From Nocardia abscessus (GTDB taxonomy: Bacteria > Actinomycetota > Actinomycetes > Mycobacteriales > Mycobacteriaceae): DNA of 64,000 bases. The position numbers and the translations under genes are program-made. This document shows, piece by piece, positions 26,526-35,088 of the stretch (position 1 is its first letter; every line of letters begins with the position of its first letter). The notes beneath the pieces are model-generated. The model made no database searches. It had not been told where the DNA came from and saw nothing but the letters and a program-made list of their open reading frames with translations. The stretch covers positions 434,001-498,000 of the forward strand of contig NZ_JADLQO010000002.1 of the NCBI RefSeq assembly GCF_015477775.1, in the 5' to 3' direction.

Positions 26526-27641
26526 ATGCCCGAATCGCCGTACCTTGTCATCCATCCCGAGCGTGTCCGCCGGAATTACCGCGCGCTCGACGCCGCCCTG
26601 TCCACCGGCAGCGGCGCCGCGACGAGGATCCGTTTCGCCGTGAAGGCGAGCCCGGTGCCGGAGATCGTGCGCCTGCTCGACGAGGAAGGCGCGGAATTCG
26701 ACGTCGCCAGCATCGGCGAGATCGATCTGTGCCTCGGGCTGGGCGTGGCGCCGGACCGGTTGTGCTACGGCAACCCGATCAAGAAGACCGCCCACATCGC
26801 CAGGGCCCATGCTCTGGGGGTGCGCCGGTTCGCCTTCGACACCGAGGACGACCTGCTGCGCATCGCCGAGCACGCACCCGGCTCCGAGGTGGAGTGCCGC
26901 TTCCTCGCCTCGGCGCCGGAGTCGCGCACCCCGTTCGGCACGAAGTTCGGCTGCGCCCCGGGCGAGGCGTTCCGGTTGCTGGTCCGGGCCAGGGATCTCG
27001 GGCTCGTCGTCGCCGGACCGTACTTCCACGTCGGCTCCCAGCAGCTGGACCCCACCTCATGGCGGATCGGCATCGAACAGGCGGGCCGCATCGTGGAAGC
27101 CTTGGCGGACAAGGATATTCCGGTCAGCTCGGTGAACATCGGTGGCGGGCTGCCGATCCCCTATGCCGACCCGGCGCCCTCGCTGGCCGAGATCGCCGCG
27201 GTGGTCAAGCATGCGGCGGCCGAATTCCTTTCCGGGGAAACCGGATTGGTCGTCGAACCGGGCCGGGCACTGGTCGGTTCGGCGGGCACGATCCACGCCG
27301 AGGTCATCGGCGTTCGCACCGCGCCGGACGGCCGGCGCTGGGTGTATCTCGACATCGGCCGCTACAACGGAATGGCCGAGACCGAGAACGAGTACATCGC
27401 CTACCGGTTCGTCACCGACCGGGACGGCGACCCCGTCGACGAGGCGGTGGTGGCCGGTCCGACCTGCGACGGCGACGATGTACTGTATCAACGCACGCGA
27501 GTCCTCCTACCGACCACGTTGCGAGCCGGTGATCGCGTTCGAATCCTCGACACCGGTGCCTATACCGCGAGCTATTCGTCGGTGTCCTTCAATGGTTTTC
27601 CGCCCTTGACCGTTCATGTCTCGGGCGCTGAGCGAGAGTGA
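26526..27641 (+). CDS. Ornithine-decarboxylase-like PLP enzyme (fold III)
   Basis: A 371-residue alanine racemase-fold decarboxylase. Lys40 in RFAVKASP is the PLP-binding lysine; YFHVGSQ, NIGGGLP and VVEPGRALVG hold the phosphate; GPTCDGDD provides the catalytic cysteine and aspartate of the second subunit, and TGAYTASYSS completes the site. The region GNPIKKTAHIARAHALGVRRFAFDTE is more like eukaryotic-type ornithine decarboxylases than diaminopimelate decarboxylase. It would make putrescine from ornithine (or agmatine/cadaverine from other substrates). It overlaps or abuts the fused speD-speE gene downstream (a GTG overlaps its stop by 4 bp), so the pair forms a polyamine operon. Confidence 0.85.
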   Translation: MPESPYLVIHPERVRRNYRALDAALSTGSGAATRIRFAVKASPVPEIVRLLDEEGAEFDVASIGEIDLCLGLGVAPDRLCYGNPIKKTAHIARAHALGVRRFAFDTEDDLLRIAEHAPGSEVECRFLASAPESRTPFGTKFGCAPGEAFRLLVRARDLGLVVAGPYFHVGSQQLDPTSWRIGIEQAGRIVEALADKDIPVSSVNIGGGLPIPYADPAPSLAEIAAVVKHAAAEFLSGETGLVVEPGRALVGSAGTIHAEVIGVRTAPDGRRWVYLDIGRYNGMAETENEYIAYRFVTDRDGDPVDEAVVAGPTCDGDDVLYQRTRVLLPTTLRAGDRVRILDTGAYTASYSSVSFNGFPPLTVHVSGAERE

Positions 27642-27649
27642 GTTTGCCC

Positions 27650-28852
27650 ATGACGGCGGAATTCACCGGTTGGCATGTGCTGGCCGAGTTCGGTGGTGTC
27701 GACGCAGCCCTTTGCGACGATCTCGAACGACTCGAATCGGCGTTGCGTGAGTCTCTGATCGCGGCGGGCGTCACCATCTGCGATGTCGTACACAAGAAGT
27801 TCGAACCGCAGGGGGTGACCGTCCTCGCGCTGTTGTCGGAGTCCCACGCCTCGATTCACACCTATCCGGAGTCCGGCGAGATCTTCGTCGACGTCTTCAC
27901 CTGCGGCAGTATCGGCGCAGGCGCGTCGAAAGCGGTCGAGCTGCTGCGGGACGCGTTGTCGCCCAAAGATGTTCGCATGCAGGTCATCCGCAGGGGACAC
28001 GGCAGTCAACGGATCGAGGAACCGGTGGGCGCGGGCCTGACCCGCATCTGGGACCTGCACGAGGTGATCGTCGACACGCACACGCCGTTCCAGCACATGG
28101 TCATCGCGCGGACCGAGCAGGGCATCAGCCTGTTCTCCGACGACGACCGCCAGTCCACCGAGTTCTCCCAGCTGACCTACCACGAGGCGATGATGGTTCC
28201 CGCCTTCGCCCTGGCCGAGAAGCTGGACAGGGTGCTCATCATCGGCTCCGGCGAGGGCGTGGCCAGTCAGATGTCGGTCGCCGCGGGCGCCACCCACGTC
28301 GATCACGTCGACATCGACCAGCTCGAGGTCGAGTTGTGCGCCCGGCACCTGCCCTACGGCTACACCAGCGACGAGCTGGCCGCCGCGGTGGCGGGCGAGG
28401 GGCCGATCACGGTGCACTACGCCGACGGCTGGGACTTCCTGGCAGGCGCCGCGAAGTCCGGCACCCGCTACGACGTCATCGTGATCGACCTGCCGGACGA
28501 GCGCGTCGAGGACGCGCAGCACAACCGGCTCTACGAGGCGGAGTTCCTGTCCCGATGTCGCGCGCTGCTCGCGCCCGGCGGCGTGCTGAGCGCGCAGGCA
28601 GGCTGCGCGACGATGTGGCGCAACGAGACGCTGAAGCGGTCCTGGGAGCGTTTCCACGATCAGTTCGGCACCGTGGTGCACTACGGCAGCGACGAGCACG
28701 AGTGGTCGTTCCTGTTCGGTCTGGTGGACTCGATCGACGACCCGGTCGAGGCCATGACCGAGCGCCTGGCGCGACTGCCCTACAAGCCCGAAACCATCGA
28801 CGCGCGAGCGCTGGTGCGCGGCGCGATCGAACCGCACGCCCTGCGGGTCTAG
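27650..28852 (+). CDS. Fused S-adenosylmethionine decarboxylase / spermidine synthase
   Basis: A 400-residue fusion. Residues 1-120 are a prokaryotic-type AdoMet decarboxylase: the processing site is Glu64-Ser65 in LLSESHASIHTYPE, with His70 and Cys85 (DVFTCG) in the positions needed for pyruvoyl formation and catalysis. Residues about 150-390 are a spermidine-synthase-like Rossmann domain with IIGSGEGVASQ, HVDIDQLEVE, YADGWDFLAG, DVIVIDLPDE and YEAEFLSRCRALLAPGGV. Together it would decarboxylate AdoMet and transfer the aminopropyl group to putrescine. A GTG at 27638, overlapping the upstream stop by 4 bp, is an alternative start. AdoMetDC homologues fused to aminopropyltransferases can also be neofunctionalised ornithine/arginine decarboxylases, so the first activity needs testing. 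Confidence 0.88.
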   Translation: MTAEFTGWHVLAEFGGVDAALCDDLERLESALRESLIAAGVTICDVVHKKFEPQGVTVLALLSESHASIHTYPESGEIFVDVFTCGSIGAGASKAVELLRDALSPKDVRMQVIRRGHGSQRIEEPVGAGLTRIWDLHEVIVDTHTPFQHMVIARTEQGISLFSDDDRQSTEFSQLTYHEAMMVPAFALAEKLDRVLIIGSGEGVASQMSVAAGATHVDHVDIDQLEVELCARHLPYGYTSDELAAAVAGEGPITVHYADGWDFLAGAAKSGTRYDVIVIDLPDERVEDAQHNRLYEAEFLSRCRALLAPGGVLSAQAGCATMWRNETLKRSWERFHDQFGTVVHYGSDEHEWSFLFGLVDSIDDPVEAMTERLARLPYKPETIDARALVRGAIEPHALRV

Positions 28853-28858
28853 ACGACG

Positions 28859-28899
28859 CGCCGAATGCGCCGGTCCCGTTGGGACCGGCGCATTCGGCG
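28859..28899. terminator. Perfect 19-bp hairpin between convergent genes
   Basis: cgccgaatgcgccggtccc at 28859-28877 pairs perfectly with 28881-28899 across the loop gtt. It separates the polyamine operon (plus strand) from the antiporter (minus strand) and can terminate both. Confidence 0.85.
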
Positions 28900-28911
28900 T
28901 TCGTCACCCGG

Positions 28912-30291
28912 TCACAACCGTGCTGGGTCCGCGGGCGGCTGTTGCGGCCGTTGCGGCGCTGTCGCTTCCTTCGGCTCCTCGCCGCCGGGCCCGAACACCA
29001 TGCCGTTCTTCCACGCGCTGCGCTCGAACATCCGCTGCAGCGGGGTCGCGAGGCAGGTGGTGACCGTTGTCATGATGGCCAGCACGGTGTACAGCTCCGA
29101 AGTGATCAGTCCGGCTGTGAGCCCGACGTTCAGCAGGACCAGCTCCATGAGTCCGCGCGCGTTGGCCAGCGCGCCCATCGCGCCCGCCTCGCGCCAGCCC
29201 ATGCCCTGTGTGCGGGCGACCAGCCCGACCGCGCCGAACTTGCCCACGAACGACACCACGAGCACCACCGCGGTCACCAGCAGCACCGTCGGATCGAAGA
29301 TCAGGCTCAGCTTGGTGTTCAGACCGGTGTAGATGAAGAAGACCGGCAGCAACAGATATCCGACCAGCGGCTCGAAACGCGCACGGATCCGGTCCAGCAG
29401 CTCGCCGCGCGGCATCACGATGCCCGCGACGAACGCACCGAGCACGGAATGGATCCCGACGAAGTCGGTGACGGCGGCGGCCAGCAGCACCACCAACAGG
29501 ACCACGGTGAGCTGCCCGACCGGCAATCCGCCCGCGGTTTCGGAGTCACCGCGGCGCGGCGCCCAGGTGTGCAGCCGAGCCAGCCAACGGCGCGCGACGA
29601 AGAACATGAACAGCAGGTAGGCCGCTCCGCCGCCCACCGCGAGGTAGACACCGCCCGGACTGTCCTTCGCCGTGGCGACGACCACTGCGAGCAGCACCCA
29701 CGCGCACAGGTCGTCCACGGCGGCGACAGCCATCGCCATCGTGCCGAGGCGGGTGTTCATGAGCCCGGAGTCGTAGACGATCCAGGCCAGGATCGGGAAT
29801 GCGGTGACCGCGACCGCCGCGGCCAGGAAGAGCGCACCTTGCCAGTTCACCACTCCGCCGGTGAAGAACTTCCCTTGACCGACCAGCCACCAGCCGACCA
29901 CGCCGCCCAGCACCATGGGCACCGCTACGCCGGTCATCGAGGTGGCCCCCGCCTGGCGCACGTGCTTGCCGAAGATGTCGAGCTGGAACGAGCTGCCGAC
30001 CAGGAACATGTACAACACCAGGCCGAGCTGGCCCACCACGTAGATGGCGGTGAGGTTCGGGTGGACGATGCTCGTCTCGCCCACCATCAGCTTCGTGGGG
30101 AACAACCATTCCTGGGCCTGCGGCCACGCCCAGCCGAACACCGACGGCCCGAGCAGGAAGCCGGCGATCATGATGACCACCACCTGTACCTGGCCGAGCC
30201 GCCGGAACAGCGGCCAGAGCAGACGGTAGGTCACGAGAATGACCACGATCTGCAGGAATAAGTGGGTGGATATTTCGAGCAGTGTTGGCAC
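28912..30291 (-). CDS. CPA2-family cation:proton antiporter
   Basis: A 459-residue membrane protein with about 12 transmembrane segments of the Na+/H+ or K+/H+ exchanger family. The ion-binding part contains AFPILAWIVYDSGLMNTRLGTMAMAVAAVDDLCAWVLLAVVVA, in which VDD supplies the conserved aspartates of the CPA fold, and GALANARGLMELVLLNVGL forms the other half of the crossing helices. The C-terminal 40 residues are soluble and proline-rich. GTG start (VPTLLEISTH) with GGAGGGGAG upstream. It exchanges monovalent cations for protons across the cytoplasmic membrane. Convergent with the polyamine operon; no evident functional link. Confidence 0.88.
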   Translation of the reverse strand: MPTLLEISTHLFLQIVVILVTYRLLWPLFRRLGQVQVVVIMIAGFLLGPSVFGWAWPQAQEWLFPTKLMVGETSIVHPNLTAIYVVGQLGLVLYMFLVGSSFQLDIFGKHVRQAGATSMTGVAVPMVLGGVVGWWLVGQGKFFTGGVVNWQGALFLAAAVAVTAFPILAWIVYDSGLMNTRLGTMAMAVAAVDDLCAWVLLAVVVATAKDSPGGVYLAVGGGAAYLLFMFFVARRWLARLHTWAPRRGDSETAGGLPVGQLTVVLLVVLLAAAVTDFVGIHSVLGAFVAGIVMPRGELLDRIRARFEPLVGYLLLPVFFIYTGLNTKLSLIFDPTVLLVTAVVLVVSFVGKFGAVGLVARTQGMGWREAGAMGALANARGLMELVLLNVGLTAGLITSELYTVLAIMTTVTTCLATPLQRMFERSAWKNGMVFGPGGEEPKEATAPQRPQQPPADPARL

Positions 30292-30451
30292 CGCAGCTCC
30301 CCTCCGTCGAGCTGTTCCGTCCTACCAGGATCTCGGCTGCGCGTGGAAACGTAACTGCTTTCGCGTGACTTTTTCGTGACGAGTTCGGGCGGACGCCCCG
30401 ACGGAGACGCGCCGACGCCCGAACCGCCTGTCCGCGAGAGTATCTCGCGAT

Positions 30452-30658
30452 TCAGGGGCGCTGCTGCTCGCGCCACCGCTCGACGTCGACCCCGCCGACG
30501 CCCCAATTCGACAGGGCGACCTCATCGATCACGACGTACGTGCTGGCGGGCGTCTTGCCGAGCACGTCGTGCAGCAGATCCGTGACGCCCGCGATCAGCC
30601 GCGCCTTCTGCTCGCGGGTGACGCCTTCGTCGGTGACTTTGATGTTCACGTATGGCAT
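30452..30658 (-). CDS. 4-oxalocrotonate tautomerase family protein
   Basis: A 68-residue protein with the catalytic N-terminal proline exposed after methionine removal (MPYVNIKVTDEG), the typical helix REQKARLIAGVTDLLHDVL and the strand TYVVIDEV. Tautomerases of this kind use Pro1 as general base on keto-enol substrates and act as homohexamers. It begins 1 bp after the SDR stop codon, so the two form an operon under the TetR regulator upstream. Confidence 0.87.
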   Translation of the reverse strand: MPYVNIKVTDEGVTREQKARLIAGVTDLLHDVLGKTPASTYVVIDEVALSNWGVGGVDVERWREQQRP

Positions 30659-30659
30659 T

Positions 30660-31394
30660 TCAGGCTGCCCTTCCCGAGATGAATCCGCCGTCGACGGGCA
30701 AGATATGTCCGGTCGTGAAGGCGGCGTCGGCGAGATACAGCACCGCGGCCGTGGTCTCGTCGACCTCCCCTACCCGGTTCAGCAGGGCGAGCCTGCCGGA
30801 GGACTCTTCGTCGCCGTCGCCGAACAGCGGGGTGCGGATGATGCCGGGGGCCACCGCGTTGACCCGGATACCGTCGGCGGCGAGTTCGGCGGCGAGGCTG
30901 ATCGTCAGCGCGTGCACCCCGCCCTTGCTGACCAGGGGCGCCGAGGCGGGCAGCCCCGCGAGGGCGTGGTCGATCAGCACCGTGCCGATGTTCACGATGC
31001 TGCCGCCCCGCCCCTGCGTCAGCAATCGCCGCACCACGGCCTGGGTGGTGAAGTAGGTGCCTTTCAGGTTTCCGTTCAGGTAGCCGTCGAGGTCCTGCTC
31101 GGTGACCTCGACGAACGGTTTGGCTCCGAAGATGCCCGCGTTGTTGACCAGCACGTCCACGCCGCCGAACCGCTCGACGGCGAGATCCACCAGGGTCGTC
31201 CCGGTAGCGGCGGCGCCGATATCGCCCGCCACCGTGGCCACCCGTTCCGGCGCGCCGAGATCGCCGGCCACCCGCGTCAGCTTCTCCGCGTCCCGCCCGT
31301 TGAGCACGACGTTGTCGCCGCGTTCTACGAACGCCCTCGCGATATCGCGGCCGATCCCACTGGAGGAACCGGTCACGATGACCGTCTTCGTCAT
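30660..31394 (-). CDS. SDR-family oxidoreductase lacking the catalytic tyrosine
   Basis: A 244-residue short-chain dehydrogenase with TGSSSGIGRDIA as cofactor loop, NNAG (VLVNNAGIFGAKPF) and the late VDGGF segment. At the catalytic site the usual YxxxK reads PLVSK: proline stands where the tyrosine should be, while the lysine is kept, and the serine motif is VNIGTV. Either the enzyme uses another residue, or it acts in a non-redox role. ATG start with GGAAGG upstream. It is followed by the tautomerase and preceded by a TetR gene, with the same palindromic operator before both units. Confidence 0.87.
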   Translation of the reverse strand: MTKTVIVTGSSSGIGRDIARAFVERGDNVVLNGRDAEKLTRVAGDLGAPERVATVAGDIGAAATGTTLVDLAVERFGGVDVLVNNAGIFGAKPFVEVTEQDLDGYLNGNLKGTYFTTQAVVRRLLTQGRGGSIVNIGTVLIDHALAGLPASAPLVSKGGVHALTISLAAELAADGIRVNAVAPGIIRTPLFGDGDEESSGRLALLNRVGEVDETTAAVLYLADAAFTTGHILPVDGGFISGRAA

Positions 31395-31410
31395 AACTTT
31401 TCCTTCCTTG

Positions 31411-31427
31411 ATACGACCGGTCGTCTT
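31411..31427. promoter_or_regulatory. TetR operator upstream of the SDR/tautomerase operon
   Basis: atacgaccggtcgtctt at 31411-31427 contains the palindrome ACGACCGGTCGT. It is identical to the 17 bp upstream of the TetR gene, and lies 17 bp from the SDR start codon. Confidence 0.7.
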
Positions 31428-31469
31428 CTAATTGGCACACGAAGACACCGGACAGATGGTTGCCCCGAC

Positions 31470-32060
31470 TCAGGGCAGGAAATAGTCGCCGAGCAGGCGA
31501 TCCAGGCACTTGTGCAGCGGCGCGAGGGTGCGATCGATCTTCATTCTGATCACCGCGCCCTCCCAGGATTCGAGCAGCAGATCGGCCAGTTCGTCCGCCT
31601 CGATGTCAAAGCGGATCATGCCGAGGCGCTGCCCGCGCGCGAGCTGCTCGGCCACGCGATCGCGCCACGCGCCCCATGCCGCCGACAGCGATTCCCGCAG
31701 CAGTTCACTGCCTTCGAGTTCGCCGCCCAGGTTCGCGATGAGGCAGCCGCCGGTGAAGTCGGCCGCGACGAAATCGTCCATCAGCCGCGCGAAGAACGCC
31801 CGCAGGCCGCTCACCGGGTCCGCAGCGGCGTCGAACGCTTCGGTCAGATTCCGCTGCACGCACCGGGAGTGATACTCGATGATCGCGCGACCGAAACTCT
31901 CCTTGCTGTCGAAGTAGTTGTAGAACGAGCCCTTCGGCACACCGACCTTGTCCAGAATCTGTTTGATCCCGGTGCCGTGGTAACCGTTGGTCAGAAACCC
32001 CGTGGCGCCCGCTTCGACCAGCAGCCGCCGGGTGTCCTCACTGCGTCGAGGTCGCGCCAT
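31470..32060 (-). CDS. TetR-family regulator of the SDR/tautomerase operon
   Basis: A 196-residue TetR regulator. The N-terminal DNA-binding domain runs SEDTRRLLVEAGATGFLTNGYHGTGIKQILDKVGVPKGSFYNYF. The C-terminal part (TGGCLIANLGGELEG and onward) resembles the TetR_C_16/AcuR group that senses small carbonyl compounds or quinones. Start at 32060 (MARPRRSED) is inside the longer frame and is supported by homology. Its own promoter carries the palindromic operator it presumably binds, indicating autorepression. Confidence 0.9.
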   Translation of the reverse strand: MARPRRSEDTRRLLVEAGATGFLTNGYHGTGIKQILDKVGVPKGSFYNYFDSKESFGRAIIEYHSRCVQRNLTEAFDAAADPVSGLRAFFARLMDDFVAADFTGGCLIANLGGELEGSELLRESLSAAWGAWRDRVAEQLARGQRLGMIRFDIEADELADLLLESWEGAVIRMKIDRTLAPLHKCLDRLLGDYFLP

Positions 32061-32069
32061 ACGCCGAAT

Positions 32070-32086
32070 ATACGACCGGTCGTCTT
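32070..32086. promoter_or_regulatory. TetR auto-operator
   Basis: atacgaccggtcgtctt at 32070-32086, identical over 17 bp to the copy before the SDR gene, sits 10 bp upstream of the TetR start codon. Confidence 0.7.
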
Positions 32087-32121
32087 GGAATGGCAACTCG
32101 AAGCGCGCGAGCCGCTCCGCC

Positions 32122-32643
32122 TCACGCCTCCGGACCCGCCCATCCGGGCTCGGCGGAATCCGAGAAGGTCGCGGGATCGCGGCGCCACCGCGCGGAGCGA
32201 GCGGCGAAACGCGCGAGGTGCTCGGCGGCGAACCGATCCCGTTGCCAGTCCGCCGGATCCGCCGTCACCGTCCAGACGTAGGTCCACACCGGAACGCCGC
32301 CTGCCTCGAGTCGCACCCGGCGCAGGTCGTATTCGTCGTCCTCGAACGCGTCGAGAACCACCCACTCCGGCGCGGTGAGACCGCTCAGCACGGCGCCACG
32401 GGTCAGCCCGTGCGTCGCGGCGACCAGTCCCGGGTAGATCCGCCGCGGCAGCGCGGCGGCACGCCAACCGGTCAGCTCGGCCGGTTCGAGCGGCGGGACG
32501 CGGCCGAGCAGCGTCTGCAGCACCTCGGGAAACTGCAGCGTGCCGTAGACGAACAGCGCATGATCCAAGCCGAACAGGCGGCCCAGCCGCCCCGATCCCA
32601 GCACCGCGGATTCCACTTCCCGCTCCTCTCGCCCTGCCCCCAC
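32122..32643 (-). CDS. Gamma-glutamylcyclotransferase-fold (AIG2-like) protein
   Basis: About 173 residues. The signature LFVYGTLQFPEVLQTLLG near residue 30 is the AIG2/GGCT nucleotide-like loop, and LDAFEDDEYDLRRVRL carries the acidic catalytic glutamate. Members cyclise gamma-glutamyl peptides or amines, or act in pyroglutamate release. GTG start at 32643; the exact start is uncertain. It lies just downstream of oxyR (27 bp), same strand, so it may belong to the peroxide-stress transcript. Confidence 0.78.
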   Translation of the reverse strand: MGAGREEREVESAVLGSGRLGRLFGLDHALFVYGTLQFPEVLQTLLGRVPPLEPAELTGWRAAALPRRIYPGLVAATHGLTRGAVLSGLTAPEWVVLDAFEDDEYDLRRVRLEAGGVPVWTYVWTVTADPADWQRDRFAAEHLARFAARSARWRRDPATFSDSAEPGWAGPEA

Positions 32644-32670
32644 TGTGCCCGTCCCGCCCGATGGGCGCAG

Positions 32671-33579
32671 CTACATCGGCCGCTGAGCACGAACAATGGC
32701 GGCCAGATATTCGTAATCGTCGGCGCGAGCGCTGGAATTGCGAAAGACCAAACCGATGGTGCGGCCGGGCGCGGGGGCCGAGAAGTGCGCGACATCCAAT
32801 GTGCCCCGGGCGGTTTCCGAAGCGACGGCCATCTGCGGGATCAGCGTCACGCCGAGCCCGCCCGCCACGCACTGCACCACCGTCGAGAGGGAGGCGGCTC
32901 TGGTGTCGCCGACAGCGGCCGGGTGCACATCGGCCGAACGGCACGCCTCGAGCGTCTGGTCGCGCAGGCAGTGCCCCTCGTCCAGCAACAGCAGCGGCTG
33001 GGCGTCCAGCACCGACGCCACGAGGTCGGTACGCCCGGCCAGCTCGTGACCGCGCGGCGTGACCAGCACGAATTCCTCCGCGTAGAGCGGGATCTCGACC
33101 AAGCCGGGCATCTCGGTGGGCACCGCGAGCAGCGCGACGTCGAGCACGCCGGTGCGCAGCCCGTCCAGCAACCGGTCGGTCTGGTCTTCGATGATCTGTG
33201 GGCGCAACTCGGGCAGCCGCTTGCGCAACTCGGGCAGCAACCCGGGCAGCACATAGGGGGCTACCGTCGGGATGATGCCCATCCGCAGGGTGCCGCCGAG
33301 TGCGTCGCCGGTGGCGGACGCGACGAAGCGGTCGGCGGCTTCCAACGTCGCCATCGCCTTGGGCAGCAAGCGCATCCCCGCCGCGGTCACCAGCACCCGC
33401 CGGGTGCTCCGTTCGATCAGCTGCAGCCCGAGCCCGTGTTCCAGAGCCGCGAGCGCCTGCGATAGCGTGGGCTGACTCACACCGAGGCGGGCGGCCGCGG
33501 TGCCGAAATGGCGGTATTCCGCGATCGCCACGAACGCACGCAGCTGTGACAGGGTGGGCTGATAAGTCTGATCAGTCAC
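32671..33579 (-). CDS. oxyR: LysR-type peroxide sensor OxyR
   Basis: A 302-residue LysR regulator. The N-terminal helix-turn-helix is [23 protein letters not shown]; the effector domain contains [15 protein letters not shown] with Cys204 and Cys213, nine residues apart as in E. coli OxyR (Cys199/Cys208), whose disulfide switches the protein on. Start taken as the GTG at 33579 ([10 protein letters not shown]), matching the N-terminus of mycobacterial OxyR. It is divergent from ahpC-ahpD, the classic target. M. tuberculosis carries a broken oxyR; this copy looks intact. Confidence 0.92.
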   Translation of the reverse strand: MTDQTYQPTLSQLRAFVAIAEYRHFGTAAARLGVSQPTLSQALAALEHGLGLQLIERSTRRVLVTAAGMRLLPKAMATLEAADRFVASATGDALGGTLRMGIIPTVAPYVLPGLLPELRKRLPELRPQIIEDQTDRLLDGLRTGVLDVALLAVPTEMPGLVEIPLYAEEFVLVTPRGHELAGRTDLVASVLDAQPLLLLDEGHCLRDQTLEACRSADVHPAAVGDTRAASLSTVVQCVAGGLGVTLIPQMAVASETARGTLDVAHFSAPAPGRTIGLVFRNSSARADDYEYLAAIVRAQRPM

Positions 33580-33605
33580 GCCTATCAGTGTAGTGCGACT
33601 GATCA
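33559..33605. promoter_or_regulatory. OxyR binding region between oxyR and ahpC
   Basis: Four CTGAT(C/A)AG-type elements occur at 33559-33566, 33568-33575, 33582-33588 and 33599-33605, in alternating orientation and roughly one helical turn apart. LysR tetramers bind such spaced half-sites. The stretch spans the chosen oxyR start codon. Confidence 0.45.
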
Positions 33606-33757
33606 CCTTTACCTTTCACGCACCCTTGGGCAAGATCGCCGGTGAGCTTTTCACCCGCGGTGTGAGTGCCCGGTCCGAGGCGGTGGTTCGCGTGACCGCG
33701 ACGGGCCCGCAATACCGCAGAACACAGGTAGCAAACCAACTTGACGAGGAGACGAGC

Positions 33758-34345
33758 ATGGCCCTGCTGACCATCGGCGACCAATTCCCGGCATACAACC
33801 TCACCGCGGTCATCGGCGGTGATCTGTCGAAGGTCGACGCTCAGCAGCCTGACGACTACTTCACCCGGATCACCAGCGACGACCACGCGGGCAAGTGGCG
33901 GATCATCTTCTTCTGGCCGAAGGACTTCACCTTCGTGTGCCCGACGGAGATCGCCGCGTTCGGCAAGCTGAACGACGAGTTCGAGGACCGGGACGCGCAG
34001 GTGCTCGGCGCGTCGGTGGACAACGAGTTCGTGCACTTCCAGTGGCGCGCACAGCACGAGGACCTCAAGACCCTCCCCTTCCCCATGCTCTCGGACCTCA
34101 AGCGCGAACTGGCCGCGGCCACCGGCGTGCTGAACGCCGACGGTGTCGCCGACCGCGCCACCTTCATCGTCGACCCGAACAACGAGATCCAGTTCGTCTC
34201 GGTCACCGCGGGTTCGGTGGGCCGCAACGTCGACGAGGTGCTGCGCGTACTGGACGCGCTGCAGTCCGACGAGCTGTGCGCCTGCAACTGGAAGAAGGGC
34301 GACCCCACCATCAACGCCGGCGAGCTCCTGGCCGCCAGCGTCTGA
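33758..34345 (+). CDS. ahpC: Alkyl hydroperoxide reductase AhpC (peroxiredoxin)
   Basis: A 195-residue 2-Cys peroxiredoxin. The peroxidatic Cys61 lies in [12 protein letters not shown]; the resolving cysteines are Cys174 and Cys176 in CACNW, the same unusual CxC pair as M. tuberculosis AhpC, which lets AhpD reduce it directly. The start ATG follows GAGGAGACGAGC. It reduces organic hydroperoxides and peroxynitrite in the cytoplasm and is divergent from oxyR. Confidence 0.96.
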   Translation: MALLTIGDQFPAYNLTAVIGGDLSKVDAQQPDDYFTRITSDDHAGKWRIIFFWPKDFTFVCPTEIAAFGKLNDEFEDRDAQVLGASVDNEFVHFQWRAQHEDLKTLPFPMLSDLKRELAAATGVLNADGVADRATFIVDPNNEIQFVSVTAGSVGRNVDEVLRVLDALQSDELCACNWKKGDPTINAGELLAASV

Positions 34346-34355
34346 AAACCGCCGT

Positions 34356-34377
34356 CGCACCCGGGTTTCCGGGTGCG
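34356..34377 (+). terminator. Hairpin between ahpC and ahpD
   Basis: cgcacccgg (34356-34364) pairs perfectly with ccgggtgcg (34369-34377) around gttt, 11 bp after the ahpC stop. A second 6-bp stem follows at 34402-34420. As both genes are normally co-transcribed, this may attenuate ahpD or protect the ahpC mRNA end. Confidence 0.55.
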
Positions 34378-34442
34378 CCACCCCATCACCGAGAAACGAC
34401 CCGGTCCTCGCACGGGACCGAATCGAGCAGAGGAATCGCCGC

Positions 34443-34982
34443 ATGAGCATTGAGAACCTGAAGAACTCCCTCCCCGAGTACGCCAAGGACCTCAAGCTCA
34501 ATCTGTCATCCATCGCGCGCAGCACAGTGCTGAACGAGCAGCAACTGTGGGGCACCCTGCTGGCGTCGGCGGCCGCGACCCGGTCGACCACCACCCTGCG
34601 CGAGATCGCCGAGGCAGCCGCCGACGTGCTGTCGGCGGAGGCGTACAACGCCGCGCTCGGCGCCGCCTCGATCATGGGCATGAACAACGTGTTCTACCGG
34701 GGCAAGGCGTTCCTCGACGGCCGCTACGACGACCTGCGGGCCGGGCTGCGCATGCAGATCATCGGTACGCCGGGGGTCGACAAGGCCGATTTCGAACTCT
34801 GGTCGTTCGCGGTGTCCTCGATCAACGGCTGCGCGCACTGCCTCGAGGCGCACGAGCACACGCTGCGCGAGGCGGGCGTTTCCCGCGAAGTGATCTTCGA
34901 ATCGCTGCGCGCCGCCGCCATCGTGGCCGGCGTCGGCCAAGCGGTGCAGTCGACCGAGGCCCTCAGCACCGCCACGATCTGA
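34443..34982 (+). CDS. ahpD: Alkyl hydroperoxidase AhpD
   Basis: A 179-residue AhpD-fold protein with the redox triad Cys130-x-x-Cys133 and His137 in [12 protein letters not shown], the exact positions known in M. tuberculosis AhpD. It transfers electrons from lipoamide systems to AhpC and has weak peroxidase activity itself. The pair completes the NADH-independent peroxide-reduction pathway. A strong terminator follows. Confidence 0.95.
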   Translation: MSIENLKNSLPEYAKDLKLNLSSIARSTVLNEQQLWGTLLASAAATRSTTTLREIAEAAADVLSAEAYNAALGAASIMGMNNVFYRGKAFLDGRYDDLRAGLRMQIIGTPGVDKADFELWSFAVSSINGCAHCLEAHEHTLREAGVSREVIFESLRAAAIVAGVGQAVQSTEALSTATI

Positions 34983-34992
34983 TTTCTCCGCA

Positions 34993-35026
34993 AAAGAGGC
35001 CCCTGTCCTGCGACGGGGGCCTCTTT
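34993..35026 (+). terminator. Intrinsic terminator of the ahpCD operon
   Basis: aaagaggcccctgtc pairs with gacgggggcctcttt (15 bp with one G-U pair) across the loop ctgc, and the descending arm ends in a T-run. It starts 11 bp after the ahpD stop. Confidence 0.9.
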
Positions 35027-35088
35027 CGCGTTCCCATGTGGTCCGGACGACAGCTCGGCGCCGGCGTACCCGGGTAGGCTCGGGGAGC

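Noticed and set aside
24041..26551. 836-codon minus-strand ORF opposite the DUF3516 helicase
   Set aside because: Antisense of a gene with perfect helicase motifs; no recognisable domain.
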